Source: Takakia lepidozioides (Eukaryota > Streptophyta > Takakiopsida > Takakiales > Takakiaceae). Taken from it: a stretch of 64,000 nt of DNA. Positions 11,028 to 22,208 of this stretch are shown here, piece by piece. Made by a program: the position numbers and the translations under genes. Position 1 is the stretch's first letter. Every line of letters starts with the position of its first letter. The notes under the pieces were generated by a model. That model saw nothing but the letters and a program-made list of their open reading frames with translations. It had not been told where the DNA came from and searched no databases. The stretch covers positions 93,788,756 to 93,852,755 of the forward strand of contig CM060731.1 of assembly GCA_030704615.1 (NCBI GenBank), given 5' to 3'.

Positions 11028-12039
11028 TGTTAGAGGACTGTCTGGGACTTAGACACTTATACGGAATCTGTGGGGTACCCTTAATTTTTGCACAGACTGA
11101 GACCAACAGGAGCCTTAGGGGTGACAGCAGCGCACTTTAGGGGGGGGGGGGGTTTACACAGCCCGTCACAGCCAACACAGCCAGACACAGTCAACACAGC
11201 TCGTCACAGCCCGACACAGCCCATCACAGCCAACACAGCCAGTCACAGCCCGACACAGCCAAACACAGTCGCACAGCCAGTCACAGCCCGACACAGCCGG
11301 TCACAGTTTCACACAGCCAGTCACAGCTTGACACAGCTGTCACGACCATAGGGAACGGATAGCAGGACAGGGAATGACTGTGGGGAACAACACCTGCGAA
11401 TGGAACATGTTAGTTCACGGACGACGGTTAGTGAGGAAAACGGTTAGAACAACGGGTAGGAAGATAAAGCGAGGAGCAAGGACTGAAAGGAGGATGATTT
11501 TTGGGAGCACTTCGGGGGGGGGGAATCACTGCTGGAAGGAGAGGAAGGAGCACTTCTGGGGGAGACTTTGGACATCACTGGGGGAAAGGAGGAGAGAGCG
11601 TATATCTGAGCAGAAAGATGGAGAGCACGGAGTAGGAGGAGGAGCTGTTGATGCTTAATGGATGCAGGCAATAGAATTGTAATGTAGAGCATATTCGAGA
11701 CTCCATGGCTTCAGCCTGATACTTGATAGATATTAATCTGATACACACTTCATACTCACACTGTGTAGAGAGATCTGAGTGAAGCTGTGGAATGAATGGA
11801 TGAGTTGATGGAATCCGATAAATTGATGAAGCAAACTGATACTTAATTACCAGCAGTAAGGTAACTAGCTAACATGAATGCGGGAAGGAAAACAAATAGG
11901 AAACACCCCCATGATACACTAGCTGTAGGTCATGACTGATTGTTCTGAGCGGGCTGAGTACTTAGAGATTTCCAACTCTTCTATCTTGGAGTTTCCGCCT
12001 CGGATAGCGAAGGGATGGGTGAGTAAAAGCCGCGCGACA
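11028..12039 (+). mobile_element. G2 3' LTR
   Basis: It begins TGTTAGAGGACTG directly after the polypurine tract and ends GCCGCGCGACA (TG...CA). The right half matches, in reverse, the sequence at 30497-31150, including the CGTCCGTGAACTAACATG and GGGATGGGTGAGTAAAAG segments. That match fixes the right end at 12039. A CACAGCC-type tandem repeat and a poly-G run lie inside it. The five bases after it are ACAAT; the matching duplication cannot be tested because the 5' end of the element is lost. Confidence 0.8.
11156..11343 (+). repeat. CACAGCC minisatellite in G2 LTR
   Basis: Degenerate units of CACAGCC(C/A)(G/A)(T/A)CACAGCC type, preceded by an 11-base G run at about 11142. The reversed LTR at 31160-31272 carries the same repeat with a different number and order of units. 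Confidence 0.85.
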
Positions 12040-12045
12040 ACAATT

Positions 12046-12822
12046 TCATGCACTCCAGTCAGACAGCCAAAAGACCAGACGGGTTTCTGTGGAGAGGTGC
12101 AAGGGAGAGAACCCCAGCGTTCATGCAGACGCTCTTGGAGTCATGCAGCCACCATTCTGCAAGGGTGGTCGACCTCACACTATCCACAGGTTCGTTGGTT
12201 CAATACTGTTTCCATTCTGAAGGTCTTCCAATTTGCATCCGATTTTGCATCCTCTACAACCTTCTTGAGGCTTTCTGTCTTGGCAGGTGCGACTTACCGT
12301 GCTTGCAAGGTTGGTGGGAGAAGCCTTTTTGGCATGGAGGGCGACACCGAACTATTCAAGAGTGTCCTCCTCCCTCTTGTGTCTGGCTCTACGTCTGGCA
12401 CACATACCGAACAAATTCAAATCAGAAATGATGAGGATACCGAGGATAAAAAGATCAACAACGACTTCTCATGTGAGTAAGTCGGCCATGGAAATGTCAT
12501 TCCAGTTTGGGTGCTTGTTCAATTTTGCATACATCAAAATTGCAGTAATAACTTCTATCATGCTTTGACTTGCAGGAACGGCACCGATGGATCTTCAGGA
12601 GAAACCCCCATTTGTGCCGAGACTGTTTTTGACAGTCCCCTTTCCACTTTTGTGCTTCCTATCTATGCCGAAGCAATGACACTTGAAATGGCCAAGGCTC
12701 TATCCCCTGACTTCTTATTGCCCGATCGCAGGAGTAGCCATCGTAGATCCGGAGTTCTGAAATTCTTGGACTTGGATGCAGTGGACGCGGGGATACATTG
12801 TACTGACTCTGGATCAGACTGA
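12046..12822 (+). pseudogene. M3: third methyltransferase-like copy, C-terminal exons only
   Basis: Exons end at 12189 and 12476 and restart at 12287 and 12576, with the same intron phases as M1 and M2. The first exon has RTPAFMQTLLESC and DLTLSTG, with the intron falling inside motif I as in M1. The next begins ATYRAC and has LFGMEGD, matching the SAM acidic-loop motif FAFEPD of M1. The last exon has FVLPIYAEAM, the family's C-terminal motif, and stops at 12820-12822. The motif I Cys-Gly of M1 is Leu-Ser here. The N-terminal half with DIPDG is absent, apparently displaced by the G2 element whose LTR ends at 12039. Confidence 0.55.
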
Positions 12823-13250
12823 ACTTCGCATTTTTTTTGTTCAATTTATATCCTATTCGGAACTCATTGAATTCCCTTGCCTCATTGCATTTGTTCCGGC
12901 AGAAAATAAGGTGATTTAAACAATCTACTCGGATTCAAATGTCAATCTTCATGAATCCATCCCCTCAATCCCTCACACTCATGTCATATCCATTGTGCAT
13001 TCATCTATTGTGTATTCATGCATCCTCCATTCAAGAATGTTTTCCACCATTCAACATCCATCCCACATTCATCCATTCGCTTGCATTGTTCCCACATATC
13101 CATATATTTCTCATCCACTCTACATTCATCCATCCTGCATTCAATTGTTGCTTTCAGGTGGGGATGACCACGTCCTTTTATTATTTCGTCGAACTTGTTT
13201 CCGCGGTTGAGGGTGCTCTTCCGCGGAAATACAGTCTGCTTCTTAATTGG
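12823..13250. other. Non-coding; ATTCATCC-type simple repeat
   Basis: No credible ORF. Between about 12945 and 13150 the strand is dominated by degenerate units built from CATTCATCCATCC and CATTCATTC. Near 13200 two CCGCGG sites occur 22 bp apart. Confidence 0.6.
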
Positions 13251-13257
13251 CGCGCGT

Positions 13258-13350
13258 TGACGTGGCTTTTAAGCTCGATGACGTGGAGTGAGCCCGGTGA
13301 CGTGGCATTCATTCAAGGTGACATGGCGTGAGCGCGGCTGCGCTCACGCC
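13258..13350 (+). promoter_or_regulatory. Cluster of four TGACGTGG-like boxes and an 11-bp palindrome
   Basis: TGACGTGG occurs at 13258, 13279 and 13298 and TGACATGG at 13319, spaced 21, 19 and 21 bp, about two helical turns each. TGACG/ACGT cores are known binding sites of plant bZIP (TGA, G-box-like) factors. A perfect inverted repeat follows, GGCGTGAGCGC at 13325-13335 and its complement at 13340-13350 with a GGCT spacer. A TATTAAA-like box lies at about 13363, and an open exon starts with ATG at 13535. I infer a promoter. Confidence 0.5.
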
Positions 13351-13534
13351 GAGGCATCCCTGATATTAAATGGTGCTCTTTTCCTTTGCCACTTGCCCGA
13401 CCTTTGCTCGTGACCCACGCGTTTCAAACCGAGACAACAACAACACTTCCTCGCTCCGAGCTCCTCATCTTCCCCACACTCCCCCTTCCCTGCGCACCCT
13501 CTTTGCTTCCTGGCAACCCTTTCAGTAGTCCTCG

Positions 13535-13715
13535 ATGGCGTGCCGGGATCCCATTAACTGCCCAAACAAGAATCACACCCCGTGGGACTTCTCGCCCAAG
13601 TCAGGGGATATTTTCATATACCTGCAGGATTGGATAGACCACTCTCAGCAGAGGAGGGTGCACCTGTCCGCTCTTGAGTACCGCATCGCTGGAGACTCGC
13701 GCCTCTATTTGAGAG
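13535..13715 (+). CDS. Candidate first exon, unknown protein
   Basis: An ATG at 13535 opens 60 codons starting MACRDPINCPNK, with the segment FIYLQDWIDHSQQRRVHLSA. It ends at a plausible donor, GAGAG|GTATTG, at 13715/13716. It lies about 180 bp downstream of the TGACGTGG cluster. I do not recognise the protein and could not place a second exon with confidence; the downstream Cys-rich ORF at 14592 is one possibility. Confidence 0.35.
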
Positions 13716-14591
13716 GTATTGTTCTGAAATATTGTATATATATTTTTAATTAATTATTGCTATTTTGGAAGAGGGAAATTCCTTAATTAGGATTGCCACC
13801 TTTGGTTGAACTTTTTAGAATATGAACACTTGAGAAGTGAAGTTGGAAACTTATTGAACTTTTCACCTTATTTGTTTGACATTGCTTGGTGACTCTTATC
13901 CCTTGAAGTTAGGAGAAAACTTGGCAGGGAAAAAAGAGGATGAGTCCCTTCTCAAGGGTGACTTGAATTCAAGCACTCGGGGAAGAAGGGGCAGTGGGAG
14001 AAGAAAGTGAGTTCCTCTCCTCCCTAGGTTCGGAAGGTGCTTTGTGAAGGGATGAGGTGATATCCTGGCTATAAGCGGCTCGGGGACCTAGGCAGTAGGA
14101 CGTAGTAATAAACAAAGACTCGGAAGGCAGTTACTTGATGGAAAGTAGAAGTTCCGTAGGACTTAGAAACGCAAACTTGCCCTGTGAAGTAGAGTTGCTC
14201 AACCCTGCTTTGTCGGTAGAATTAGAAATCATCGATCACCCCCAGTAACATTCCATGGATCCCCTGCACTAACCGCAGCAAGGTAGGTGGTTCATCGCGC
14301 CCAACCTACACCGCAACTTACCCCGACCCCCTTAGACTAGTATGTCGTCACCCTGGCCGCGCGCGACTAGGGCTCGTCATATAAATGGTGCGTTTGCCGG
14401 GAGGTAAGTGAATAGTCAGGACTTCCTGTATTCCGGATGGAGGAAGATTGGACGCTTGTCATTCTCCTCTTGGATCTTGTTCTTTCATTTTACGTTACGT
14501 TTTATGCTTTGTACTTTCTGACTCAGATAGGAAAAGACCGAGTGAACAATTAGGTACATTTAGATAAATTTCTCGCATTTGAGTTAAGCAC
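13716..14591 (+). other. Non-coding, possible intron or element leader
   Basis: No ORF of note. It begins with a GT donor-like site and AT-rich sequence, then becomes mixed-composition DNA with a TATAAAT box near 14381. Nothing else is recognised. Confidence 0.35.
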
Positions 14592-15575
14592 ATGGCTAAC
14601 CACATGGAGACGCTTGAGTGGCAATATGGCTGCACCCTCGGAGTTCCCTCTCGACGGGAGCATTCCTTTGAGTACCGGGTGATCGGACTCTATCGCATCA
14701 TTTCCAGCACCAGGACTGGCGACATACCTGGTCCTGAGGCCACAATGATTTGCAGGCTGATGCGACGACGCATCTTGACCATTGTAGAGGAGTATCGTGA
14801 GTATTGGATCTCCGCCTGGGTTGGACCCCGAGGCCCCGGAGCCCGGACGGCTCCCATTGCTACGTTTTTTTGGTTCAACACTCGTTGGCCGGGCTGTTGC
14901 CAGCCACCCTTCCTTGCATATATCCATTTTGATTCGGCCCTTGAGGTCCATCTTGCGTGACAGGTAGCTTACTTGGCTTGTTGTGCGTTGTGTCACACCA
15001 TTACCGAGACCCTGTTGTATACACACAGTAGGCTCGTTAGGCGGTCGGCCCCGTTGAGGGAGTGCGTGGGGTGTACTATTTGCGGCCATCGCCCCGCCTT
15101 CGTAGACTGGTTGATTGGAGTCAGCCCAGGAGAGGACGGAGTCGAGAGTGAGCGTCTCCCACACCCAAGGAGGGCCTGCCGACCATTCTTACCACCGCGG
15201 TACTATCACCGAGGAACCACATCATCAGCTCTAATTCGTGAGTTGATTTCATCTGGTTCATCGACGCTACTAGACACAATTAGAGACCGCCCAGCAGAGA
15301 GTTCTTTTGTTGCATCATCTGTTGTAGCTCGTAGGACACTACCACCAGACCCAGTTTGGTCAGTAGTTTTTCCTTTTGGTCTGAGGGTCCCTTTGGCACA
15401 GTTGCCTCGTTTATCGCCCCGAGTGGTACATGCCGCCTCTTTAGTAGAGAGTGCCCCGAGTGGACCCACTGAGTACACTACCTCGGAGGAGGAAGAGGAC
15501 GAGCCGCCACCTGTAGCCATCCTAGTGGGTCGGATTAGAGGTCTTTTATCGTTGATCCCGGAACTCCTACTATAG
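14592..15575 (+). pseudogene. Unknown paired-Cys (zinc-ribbon-like) protein, copy 1
   Basis: An ATG at 14592 opens a frame that runs to 15575 with one stop, TGA at 14958-14960. Before the stop are FFWFNTRWPGC and HFDSALEVHLA. After it come QVAYLACCALC and ECVGCTICGH, so two CxxC pairs about 28-30 residues apart could bind one metal ion. The tail is Pro/Ser-rich and acidic (TSEEEEDEPPP). Copy 2 at 15710 has HLRWQV where this copy has HLA-stop-QV, so the TGA most simply replaces a Trp codon (TGG). No known family is recognised. It could be part of an unclassified element. Confidence 0.4.
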
Positions 15576-15709
15576 GGGTCCAGACCTCATTTGCTTGATT
15601 GCTGAGGAGTATGGTAGGGACGTGCGGTTGAGCACCATTGTACCAAACCAACACCGTTATATGGGATGGTTGCTTATGACAGGACACACACAGCGGTAGA
15701 GGTGGGTCA

Positions 15710-16195
15710 TTGATAGGCCAGCGTAGAACCCCGTTTGGAATGTCCTTTGATGGAAAAGTGAAACGCATCCGACACCGGTTCTTCCATACACCACGGTCTA
15801 CCCGAGAACGGATCGAAGAATATATCCGGTATTTGGGTGAAAAGAAGGTGCACAAGAAACGTTGGATAGACGAACGAGTTTGGAACACCCGAACTCTACC
15901 CGACGGCACCACTTAGAATTTCTACTGGTGCCTAGACAGATTTGTATTTCCGGGTTGTCCCTGTCCAGGTATTTACTTAGGAGCATTACACCCGAGGTCG
16001 TCATTCGTAGCCCACCTAAGGTGGCAAGTCGATTTCTTTACTCACTGTGAGTCTTGTCAGTTCTTCGCAAACCAACATTTGATACTCTGATCGGAGTGCT
16101 CGCATTGCAAGGGGCCGTGGCCAATTGGGTATCTCACCATAGATTGCACACTGACGTGCCTCCATCGCCAAGGTTCCATGGAAGGTATTTAAATT
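15710..16195 (+). pseudogene. Unknown paired-Cys protein, copy 2
   Basis: In one frame, after an ATG at 15710, there are RERIEEYIRYLGEKK, a TAG at 15914-15916, NFYWCLDR, FPGCPCPG, HLRWQVDFFTHCESC, another stop near 16088, then SECSHCKGPW and CTLTC. The order and spacing repeat those of copy 1: EEYxxY, a [FY]W...R...PGC box, HLxxQV, then CxxC and CxxC. I take this as an ancient tandem duplication of one domain. It ends near a possible donor (GGAAG|GTATTT) at 16183. Confidence 0.4.
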
Positions 16196-16281
16196 TGACC
16201 TTGTTTATTCTTGACATGGTTGTTCAAGCCTAATATAGGTCCTTTAGACCAGACTGAGGTAGGGGAATCCTCATCAGCACA

Positions 16282-17400
16282 GCAATGAGGGGGCTACTAT
16301 TTCATGAGCAGCATGAGCATGAGCGGACCATTGTGTGTCCACGGAAATAGGGGTACGAGGCACGGAAATAGGGTCGTGTGAAGTTGGAATGTGGCACCAC
16401 TGGACTTGTTGTAGCAATGAAATGCAACATTTTATTGCAAATTTTTTGGCAAGCCACATCTATACAAGTGTGTCTTAACTGTCATAGCCGGAATGGGCAC
16501 TACTCTCCTACACCCTCCGAGGAACTTGCCCCACCTTCCTCCTCATCCCCCTCATCCCCCTCATCCTCTAAGCTCTAAGATTTATCAGTTCCATTATGCC
16601 TCTCAAAAATACCGTCCTCTCCTTGGGGGACTGTCCACCTCACCTCTTGGGAATCTTCTGCCTCTTCTCCTCCACTTTCCTCAGCAGAATCCAAGACAAA
16701 CGAACCTAACGAGCTCTAATAGCTGCCGCCTCCTCCTTCATCTTCATTTTCTTGAGGCTTTCTTAGTCTTAAATATGTTGTACACGACTAGGTTTGGAAG
16801 ACCTCCTAATGGACACCGTAGCAAGCTGGGCAGCATAAGAAGGAAGGATGTAGTCCCTTTATGGACTCCGCAAGAAATCTCCTCTGGCAAAAAATGGCAC
16901 GTTCTTTTGCCAATGAACTACGGTGAAGTCGTCCCTCCTGCAGTACTTGGCATCCTACTGTAAGAACAAATCCACTTCAAGAATGCCAATACCAGCAAAA
17001 TGCAGTTCTAAAGGGTCTTTCAATGAAATAAGAGAGCGAACGGAGGTGCCTCACGAAATCAGGAGGCAACTTACAATGCAACCACTCGCATTGTGGGATT
17101 TGGTAAGTGCCTTGGCCTGCTGAGGACCCAGGGGAGCTAGTGGAGCTTGGTTTCGGCAAGCCTCTGCATCCACCTTCAACTGAAACTCTGAAGGGTTGAG
17201 CATGCCGGCCGAGAGGTCCAGATACCAAGGGCAATCGCGCAAATGCTCCAGGTGCCACTCCTTCACCATATCCGCAGTGTACATAGAGTCAGGGCCAGGA
17301 CTTTGCCATGCCAAGAACAATGGAGGTTCTCTGGCAAGTGCACCTTTGTCTAGTAGGTCAAGTTCATGTACCTGCAGAAAAAAGAAAACAACAGTGAATG
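16282..17400 (-). pseudogene. M5: internally deleted M-family copy with terminus
   Basis: Reading the minus strand there is an intron acceptor (ttctgcag) near 17375, then the N-terminal exon with LFLAWQSPGPDSMY, VKEWHLEHL and FQLKVDAEA (about 17100-17340). This is fused directly to sequence matching the end of M1 exon 3 and its following intron (17030-17100). Next come the acidic C-terminal exon, 3' UTR with AATAAA and the ATTTCATGAGC terminus. The central methyltransferase motifs are gone. Such deletion derivatives are typical of non-autonomous DNA transposons. Confidence 0.6.
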
Positions 17401-17776
17401 AGGTCGTTAGAATCCAAAACAGGCGGCAGGGCCCATTTTTTTTGTCTTCTGCTTGGCTCTCTCGGGTGTCTCTGTACTGTCCGGCTGTTCTCTGCCCTTC
17501 TCTTTAGCCCTCTCTTTGGCCTTCTCTCTTTGAGGTCGACCACATTCCCTACCGCCGAAGATCTCCCTCTCATGCTGTTTGGCAGGTTGGGACAGGTTGA
17601 CTCCCCCATATGATAGATTTTTCATCCGTGTCATTCTCTGAGGATGACATCCATTTATGGATGAAAAAATTAAGTTTTAAGAGAACCAGCCAGATCCATG
17701 GAGGGAGGGAGAGAGAGGGAGAGAGATGGAACCCACCAACCATCCCCTGGTATGGCAGCTCCTTATGGAGTGAGTG

Positions 17777-17811
17777 TGGTATGCACTCACCCCGTAAGGG
17801 AGTGCATACCA
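17777..17811. repeat. 12-bp perfect inverted repeat
   Basis: TGGTATGCACTC at 17777-17788 and its complement GAGTGCATACCA at 17800-17811 are separated by 11 bases. No associated gene is identified. Confidence 0.8.
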
Positions 17812-17940
17812 GACCCCATCACATAAATGACCTCCCTCTTCTTTGTAGCTTTTACTTCTGGTTACAAAGGAACCATAGAAATAAACATGCCTACAATCTC
17901 AACTCTCCAAGGTCAACAAACAAAACAAGCCGTGACAAGC

Positions 17941-18440
17941 AAAGGTACATCAACACTTACATCAGAATGTAGAGTTTTACCTTTTAGCTACACATAAGCT
18001 CTGATAATGGAAAGATGAGGCCAATGAAGGGACCTTAACTCCGAAATTCATGAAGCAACAAACAGGAAAGAAACTTTTATCAACCCTTTAGTGTTTACCT
18101 AGCCCATATTTTTGGGTACCACATGTGTACAAAACCAATGGGGGTAGGTTTAGGCAATGAATTTTTGTGCCATTGGCATGTTCCAAGTTGGCAAGTTGTG
18201 ATACAAACGAAGGTACATCAACACATACATCAAAATGTAGAGTTTTACCTTTTAGTTTATACATAAGCTCTGGTGACCGGAAGAAGAGGCCAGTGAAAGA
18301 ACCCTCAATTCCCAAGGTCATAAAGTAACAATCAGGAAAGAATCTTATATCAAACTTTTAGTGTTTACCCACCCCTTGTTTTGGGTAAAACACGTGTACA
18401 AAACCAAAGGGGGCAGGTATTGGGACTTAGGTAATGAAGT
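17941..18440 (-). repeat. Tandem duplication, about 268-bp unit
   Basis: Two diverged copies in direct order: each has AGGTACATCAACAC, TGTAGAGTTTTACCTTTTAG, ATAAGCTCTG, AACAGGAAAGAA-like, TTTTAGTGTTTACC and GTGTACAAAACCAA. On the minus strand each copy contains a short open segment before AAAAG|GTAAAA, a possible donor, so this may be a duplicated exon of an unrecognised gene. Confidence 0.6.
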
Positions 18441-19423
18441 CTGGCAGGGATTTACCACCTGGTATTCAGACAACAGGGCACTAAAATGGGTGGGGGGTCA
18501 TGGCCAGGGATTGGATGAGAGCTCTGTGCCCTGAACCTCCCATGCCGACTGTTGCAGCCTGGGCAACACCTCCCGAATCTGGACGTATTCCTATTTGTGC
18601 GTAAGAATAACAAAAGGAATGAGAAGAGTTCGTGTGTGCCCCTTGGCCCCCCTTTGGAGACCCGAAAACTGAATCTCAGAGGAGGGTGACTACCGCGGTG
18701 GGATGAAACTTTCATTGCGACGAGTTGGAGTTGTGGAGGAAACCACCACTGGGGTGTCTTCCAGTTCTTCTTCACTCTGTCATCCCCAACATTCGGGCCC
18801 CCATCCAAACCACAGCCAAAGTCAGGAGAGTAGGGCGGAATGTAGTTGTATCACACAACCCTGAAAGCACAAATGAAGAATCACAAGCAGAAGAATAACA
18901 TGCAGAAGATGAGAATAAAATGAGAATAACATACTACATACCTTTTACACAGTGCTCTGGGTAGACCCGCAAACACCCCGTACCGTATGTGGAGGCAAAC
19001 CGAGAAACCGAATGAAACGACGACAATGTCTGGAGTACGCAAAAGAGGAATTGCTAGGGGCTTACTTGAGAATGCTCGGCCTGAGTTGGCGAGGGCTGTG
19101 AGCAAGACAAGGGGATCTCCTACGCTAGACGAAGTTTGGCCATGCGAGATGGGGGTCTCCTCCCAAAGTATATAAAGGTCGCAGTTTTCGCTGCTTCTGA
19201 GAACTCTGGTTTCTCACAGCAGAGCCTCGCCCTTCTCGACGCGACATAAGTTCGAGTAACAGAAAAATCTCTAGTGCGAGCGGATAATGCATGCTAGGTG
19301 GCCACGCATGGAACTTCATCCACCCATCACATCGAGGGCTGCAAGCGTATCCGTTAAGCTACCATGAAATCCATGCAAACCATGTGGGTTCAAACTCAAT
19401 TTGGCAGAAAAAAAAATAACCCC

Positions 19424-22146
19424 CTGGGATGGAAATTCGGTGCCAGCTGGCTCTCTCTCCCCCCGGGAACTTCTCACCCAACCCCCCAGGATGGAAATGC
19501 GGTGCCAAATTTCCATCCTAGGGGTTGGATGAAAGCTTCTTGGGGGGAGAGAAAGCCAGCTGGCAGCCCAACTCCATCCCGAATTTGGTGCCCAATTTTC
19601 CATCCGGAGGAATGAAATTGGGCTGCCTGCTAGCTTTCTCTCCCCCCCGATAAGCTTTCATCCACCCCCCGGAGGGAAATTCGGCACCGAATTTCCATCC
19701 GAGGGAATGAAGTTGGGTTGGCTGCTGGTTTTCTCTCCCCTCGAGAAGCTTTCATCCAACCCCCTAGGATGGAAATCGGTGCCAAATTTCCATCCAAGGG
19801 AATGAAGTTGGGCTGTCTGCTAGTTTTCTCTCCCCCCCAAGAAGCTTTCACCCACCGCCCCGGATGGCAATTGAGCGCCGAATTTCCATTTGGGGCATGA
19901 ACTTGAGCTGCCAGCTGGCTCTCTCTCCCCTGAGAACTTTTCATCCAAACCCCTAGGATCGAAATTCGGTGCCAAATTTCCATCCTGGGGGTTGGATGAA
20001 AGCTTCTCGGGGGGAGAGAGAGCTAGCTTGCAGCCCAACTCCATCCCAAATTCGGTGCCGAATTTCCATCCGAGGGAATGAAGTTGGGCTGTCTGCTGGC
20101 TTTCTCTCTACCCCCCCCCCGGGAAGCTTTCATCCACCGCCCCGGATGGAAATTCGGTGCCAAATTTCCATCCGGGGGATGAAGTTGAGCTGCCAGCTAG
20201 CTCTCTCTCCGCAGAGAACTTTTCATCCAACCCCCTAGGATGAAAATTCGGAGCCGAATTTCCATCCGAGGGAATGAAGTTGGGATGACTGTTGGCTTTC
20301 TCTCCCCCCGGGAAGCTTTTATCCACCGCCTCGGATGGAAATTTGGCGCTGGATTTCCATCCGGGGGATGAAGTTGAGCTGCCAGCTGGCTCTCTCTCCG
20401 CTAGAGAACTTTTATAGGATGGAGATTCGGTGCCGAATTTTCATCCGAGGGAATGAAGTTGGGCGAAGTTGAGTTGTCAGGTGGCTCTCTCTCCGCCTGA
20501 GAACTTTTCATCCAACCACCTAGGATGGAAATTCGGCGCCGAATTTCCATCCGAGGGAATGAAGTTGGGGCTGCCTGCTGGCTTCTCCCCCCGACAAGCT
20601 TTCATCCACTCGCCCGGATGGAAATTCGGCGCCAAATTTCTATTTGGGGGATGAAGTTGAACCGCCAGCTGGCTCTGTCCCCCCCCCCCGAGAACTTTTC
20701 ATCCCACCACCTAGGATGGAATTCGGCGCCGAATTTCCATGCTGGGGGATGGAGTTGAGCCGCCAGCTGGCTTTCTCTCCCCCCGAGAACTTTTCATCCA
20801 ACCCCCTAGGATGGAGATTCAGCGCCGAATTTCCATGCTGGGGGATGGAGTTGGACTGCCAGTTGGCTCTTTCCTTCCCCCGGGAAGCTTTTGTCCAACC
20901 CCCCAGGATTGAAATTCGGCACCGCATTTCCATCGTAGGGATGATAAAGGGAGGCCAAATGGATCAAAATGGACGAAAAGCATGCAAATGGATGAAATTG
21001 GGAAGAAAATGATGAAAATGGATGAAAATCAGAGAAATTGATCCGCAACCTAGCGCCTACTTTGCCCGGGATTGTCCCATTTGACCTTGCTGGATGAAAT
21101 TCGGCACCGAATTTCCATCCGGGGGGAAGTTGGGCTGCCATCTGGCTTTCGTTCCCCTAGAGAGGCTTTCATCCAATCCCCAAGATGGGAATTCGGCGCC
21201 GAATTTCCATCCAATGGGGAGCACAAGAAAAAAATAAAAAATAAAAAATAAAAAATAGTTTTTTTTAAATTTTTTATTTTCTCCTTCTCTTGTCTTTCCC
21301 GCTGGATGGAAATTCGGCGCCGTATTTCCATCTTGGGGGATGATGTTCGGCTACCACTTGGCGTTTTCCCCCCTCGCGATGCTTTCATCCGACCCCCCAG
21401 GATGGAAATACAGCGCCTAATTTCCATCCAGCGGGGAGGACTATAGACACAATTTTTATTTATTTATTTGTTTTTATTAAAAACAGTTCCCCCCATTCGA
21501 GTCCCTCTGCGGGATGGAAATTCGGCGCTATATTTCCATCTTGGGGGATGACGTTTAGCTACCACCTAGCTTTCTCCCCTCTTGCGATGCTTTCGTCCGA
21601 CCCTCCAGATGGAAATATGGCGCTGAATTTCCATCCAGTGGGGAGGACTATAGACACAAAAGAAAAAAGAAAAAAGAAAAAAGAAAAAAGAAAATATATA
21701 TATATTTGGGCTCTTCGAGTCCTCCCTGCAAGATGGAAATTTGGCGCCATATTTCCATCTTGGGGGATGACGTTCGGCTACCACCTGGCTTTCTCCCCTC
21801 TTGCGATGCTTTCATCCGACCCCCCATGATGGAAATTCGGCGCCGTATTTCCATCCTACGGAGAGGACCAGAGACCACAATTTCATTATTATTATTATTT
21901 TCCGTACGAGTCCTCCCTGTGGGATGGAAATTCGGCGCCATATTTCCATCTTGGGAGATGACGTTCGGTTACCACCTGGCTTTCTCCCCCCTCGCAATGC
22001 TTTGATCCAACCCCCCAGGAAGCAAATATGGCGCCGAATTTGCATTTTGAGGGATGACGTTCGGCTACCACTTGGCTTTCTCTCCCTTTGCGATGCTTTC
22101 ATCCGACCCCCCAGGATGGAAATACGGCGCCGAATTTCCATCCAGC
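19424..22146. repeat. Array 1 of GGCGCC-centred palindromes, about 95-bp unit
   Basis: Around 26 units each contain an imperfect palindrome of about 30 bp whose core is TTCGGCGCCGAA flanked by GGATGGAAA/TTTCCATCC. The spacer contains GAAGTTGGGCTGCC, CTTTCTCTCCCCCC and GCTTTCATCCA. From about 21300 a second subtype has TGGGGGATGACGTTCGGCT, and some units carry an extra A-rich insert (21230-21260, 21655-21700, 21885-21900). One gap (about 20940-21060) lacks the palindrome. The array ends about 60 bp before the MULE pseudogene. Confidence 0.85.
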
Positions 22147-22208
22147 AGGGAGAACTAGAGAGGGGAAAAACAAAAAAACCAAAAAAAACCCCTAGTTAAC
22201 GCGGGAGG

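Larger units (their letters stand above)
17401..19423. other. Intergenic stretch without a supported gene
   Basis: No ORF here is supported. It holds a GA-rich microsatellite (17697-17730), a hairpin (17777-17811), a tandem duplication (17941-18440), and at about 19170 a TATAAAG box before a C/T-rich stretch. The minus strand at 18452-18808 has an open frame, but it is compositionally plain and unmatched. Confidence 0.5.

Noticed and set aside
14958-14966. TGA followed by CAGGTA, resembling a CARNBA stop-codon readthrough signal
   Set aside because: The duplicated domain at 15710 has Trp (TGG) at the aligned position, so a nonsense mutation explains it more simply.
19424-22146. Regularly spaced palindromes as a CRISPR-like array
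   Set aside because: Spacers are homologous to one another, units diverge gradually, and the surroundings are eukaryotic transposons.
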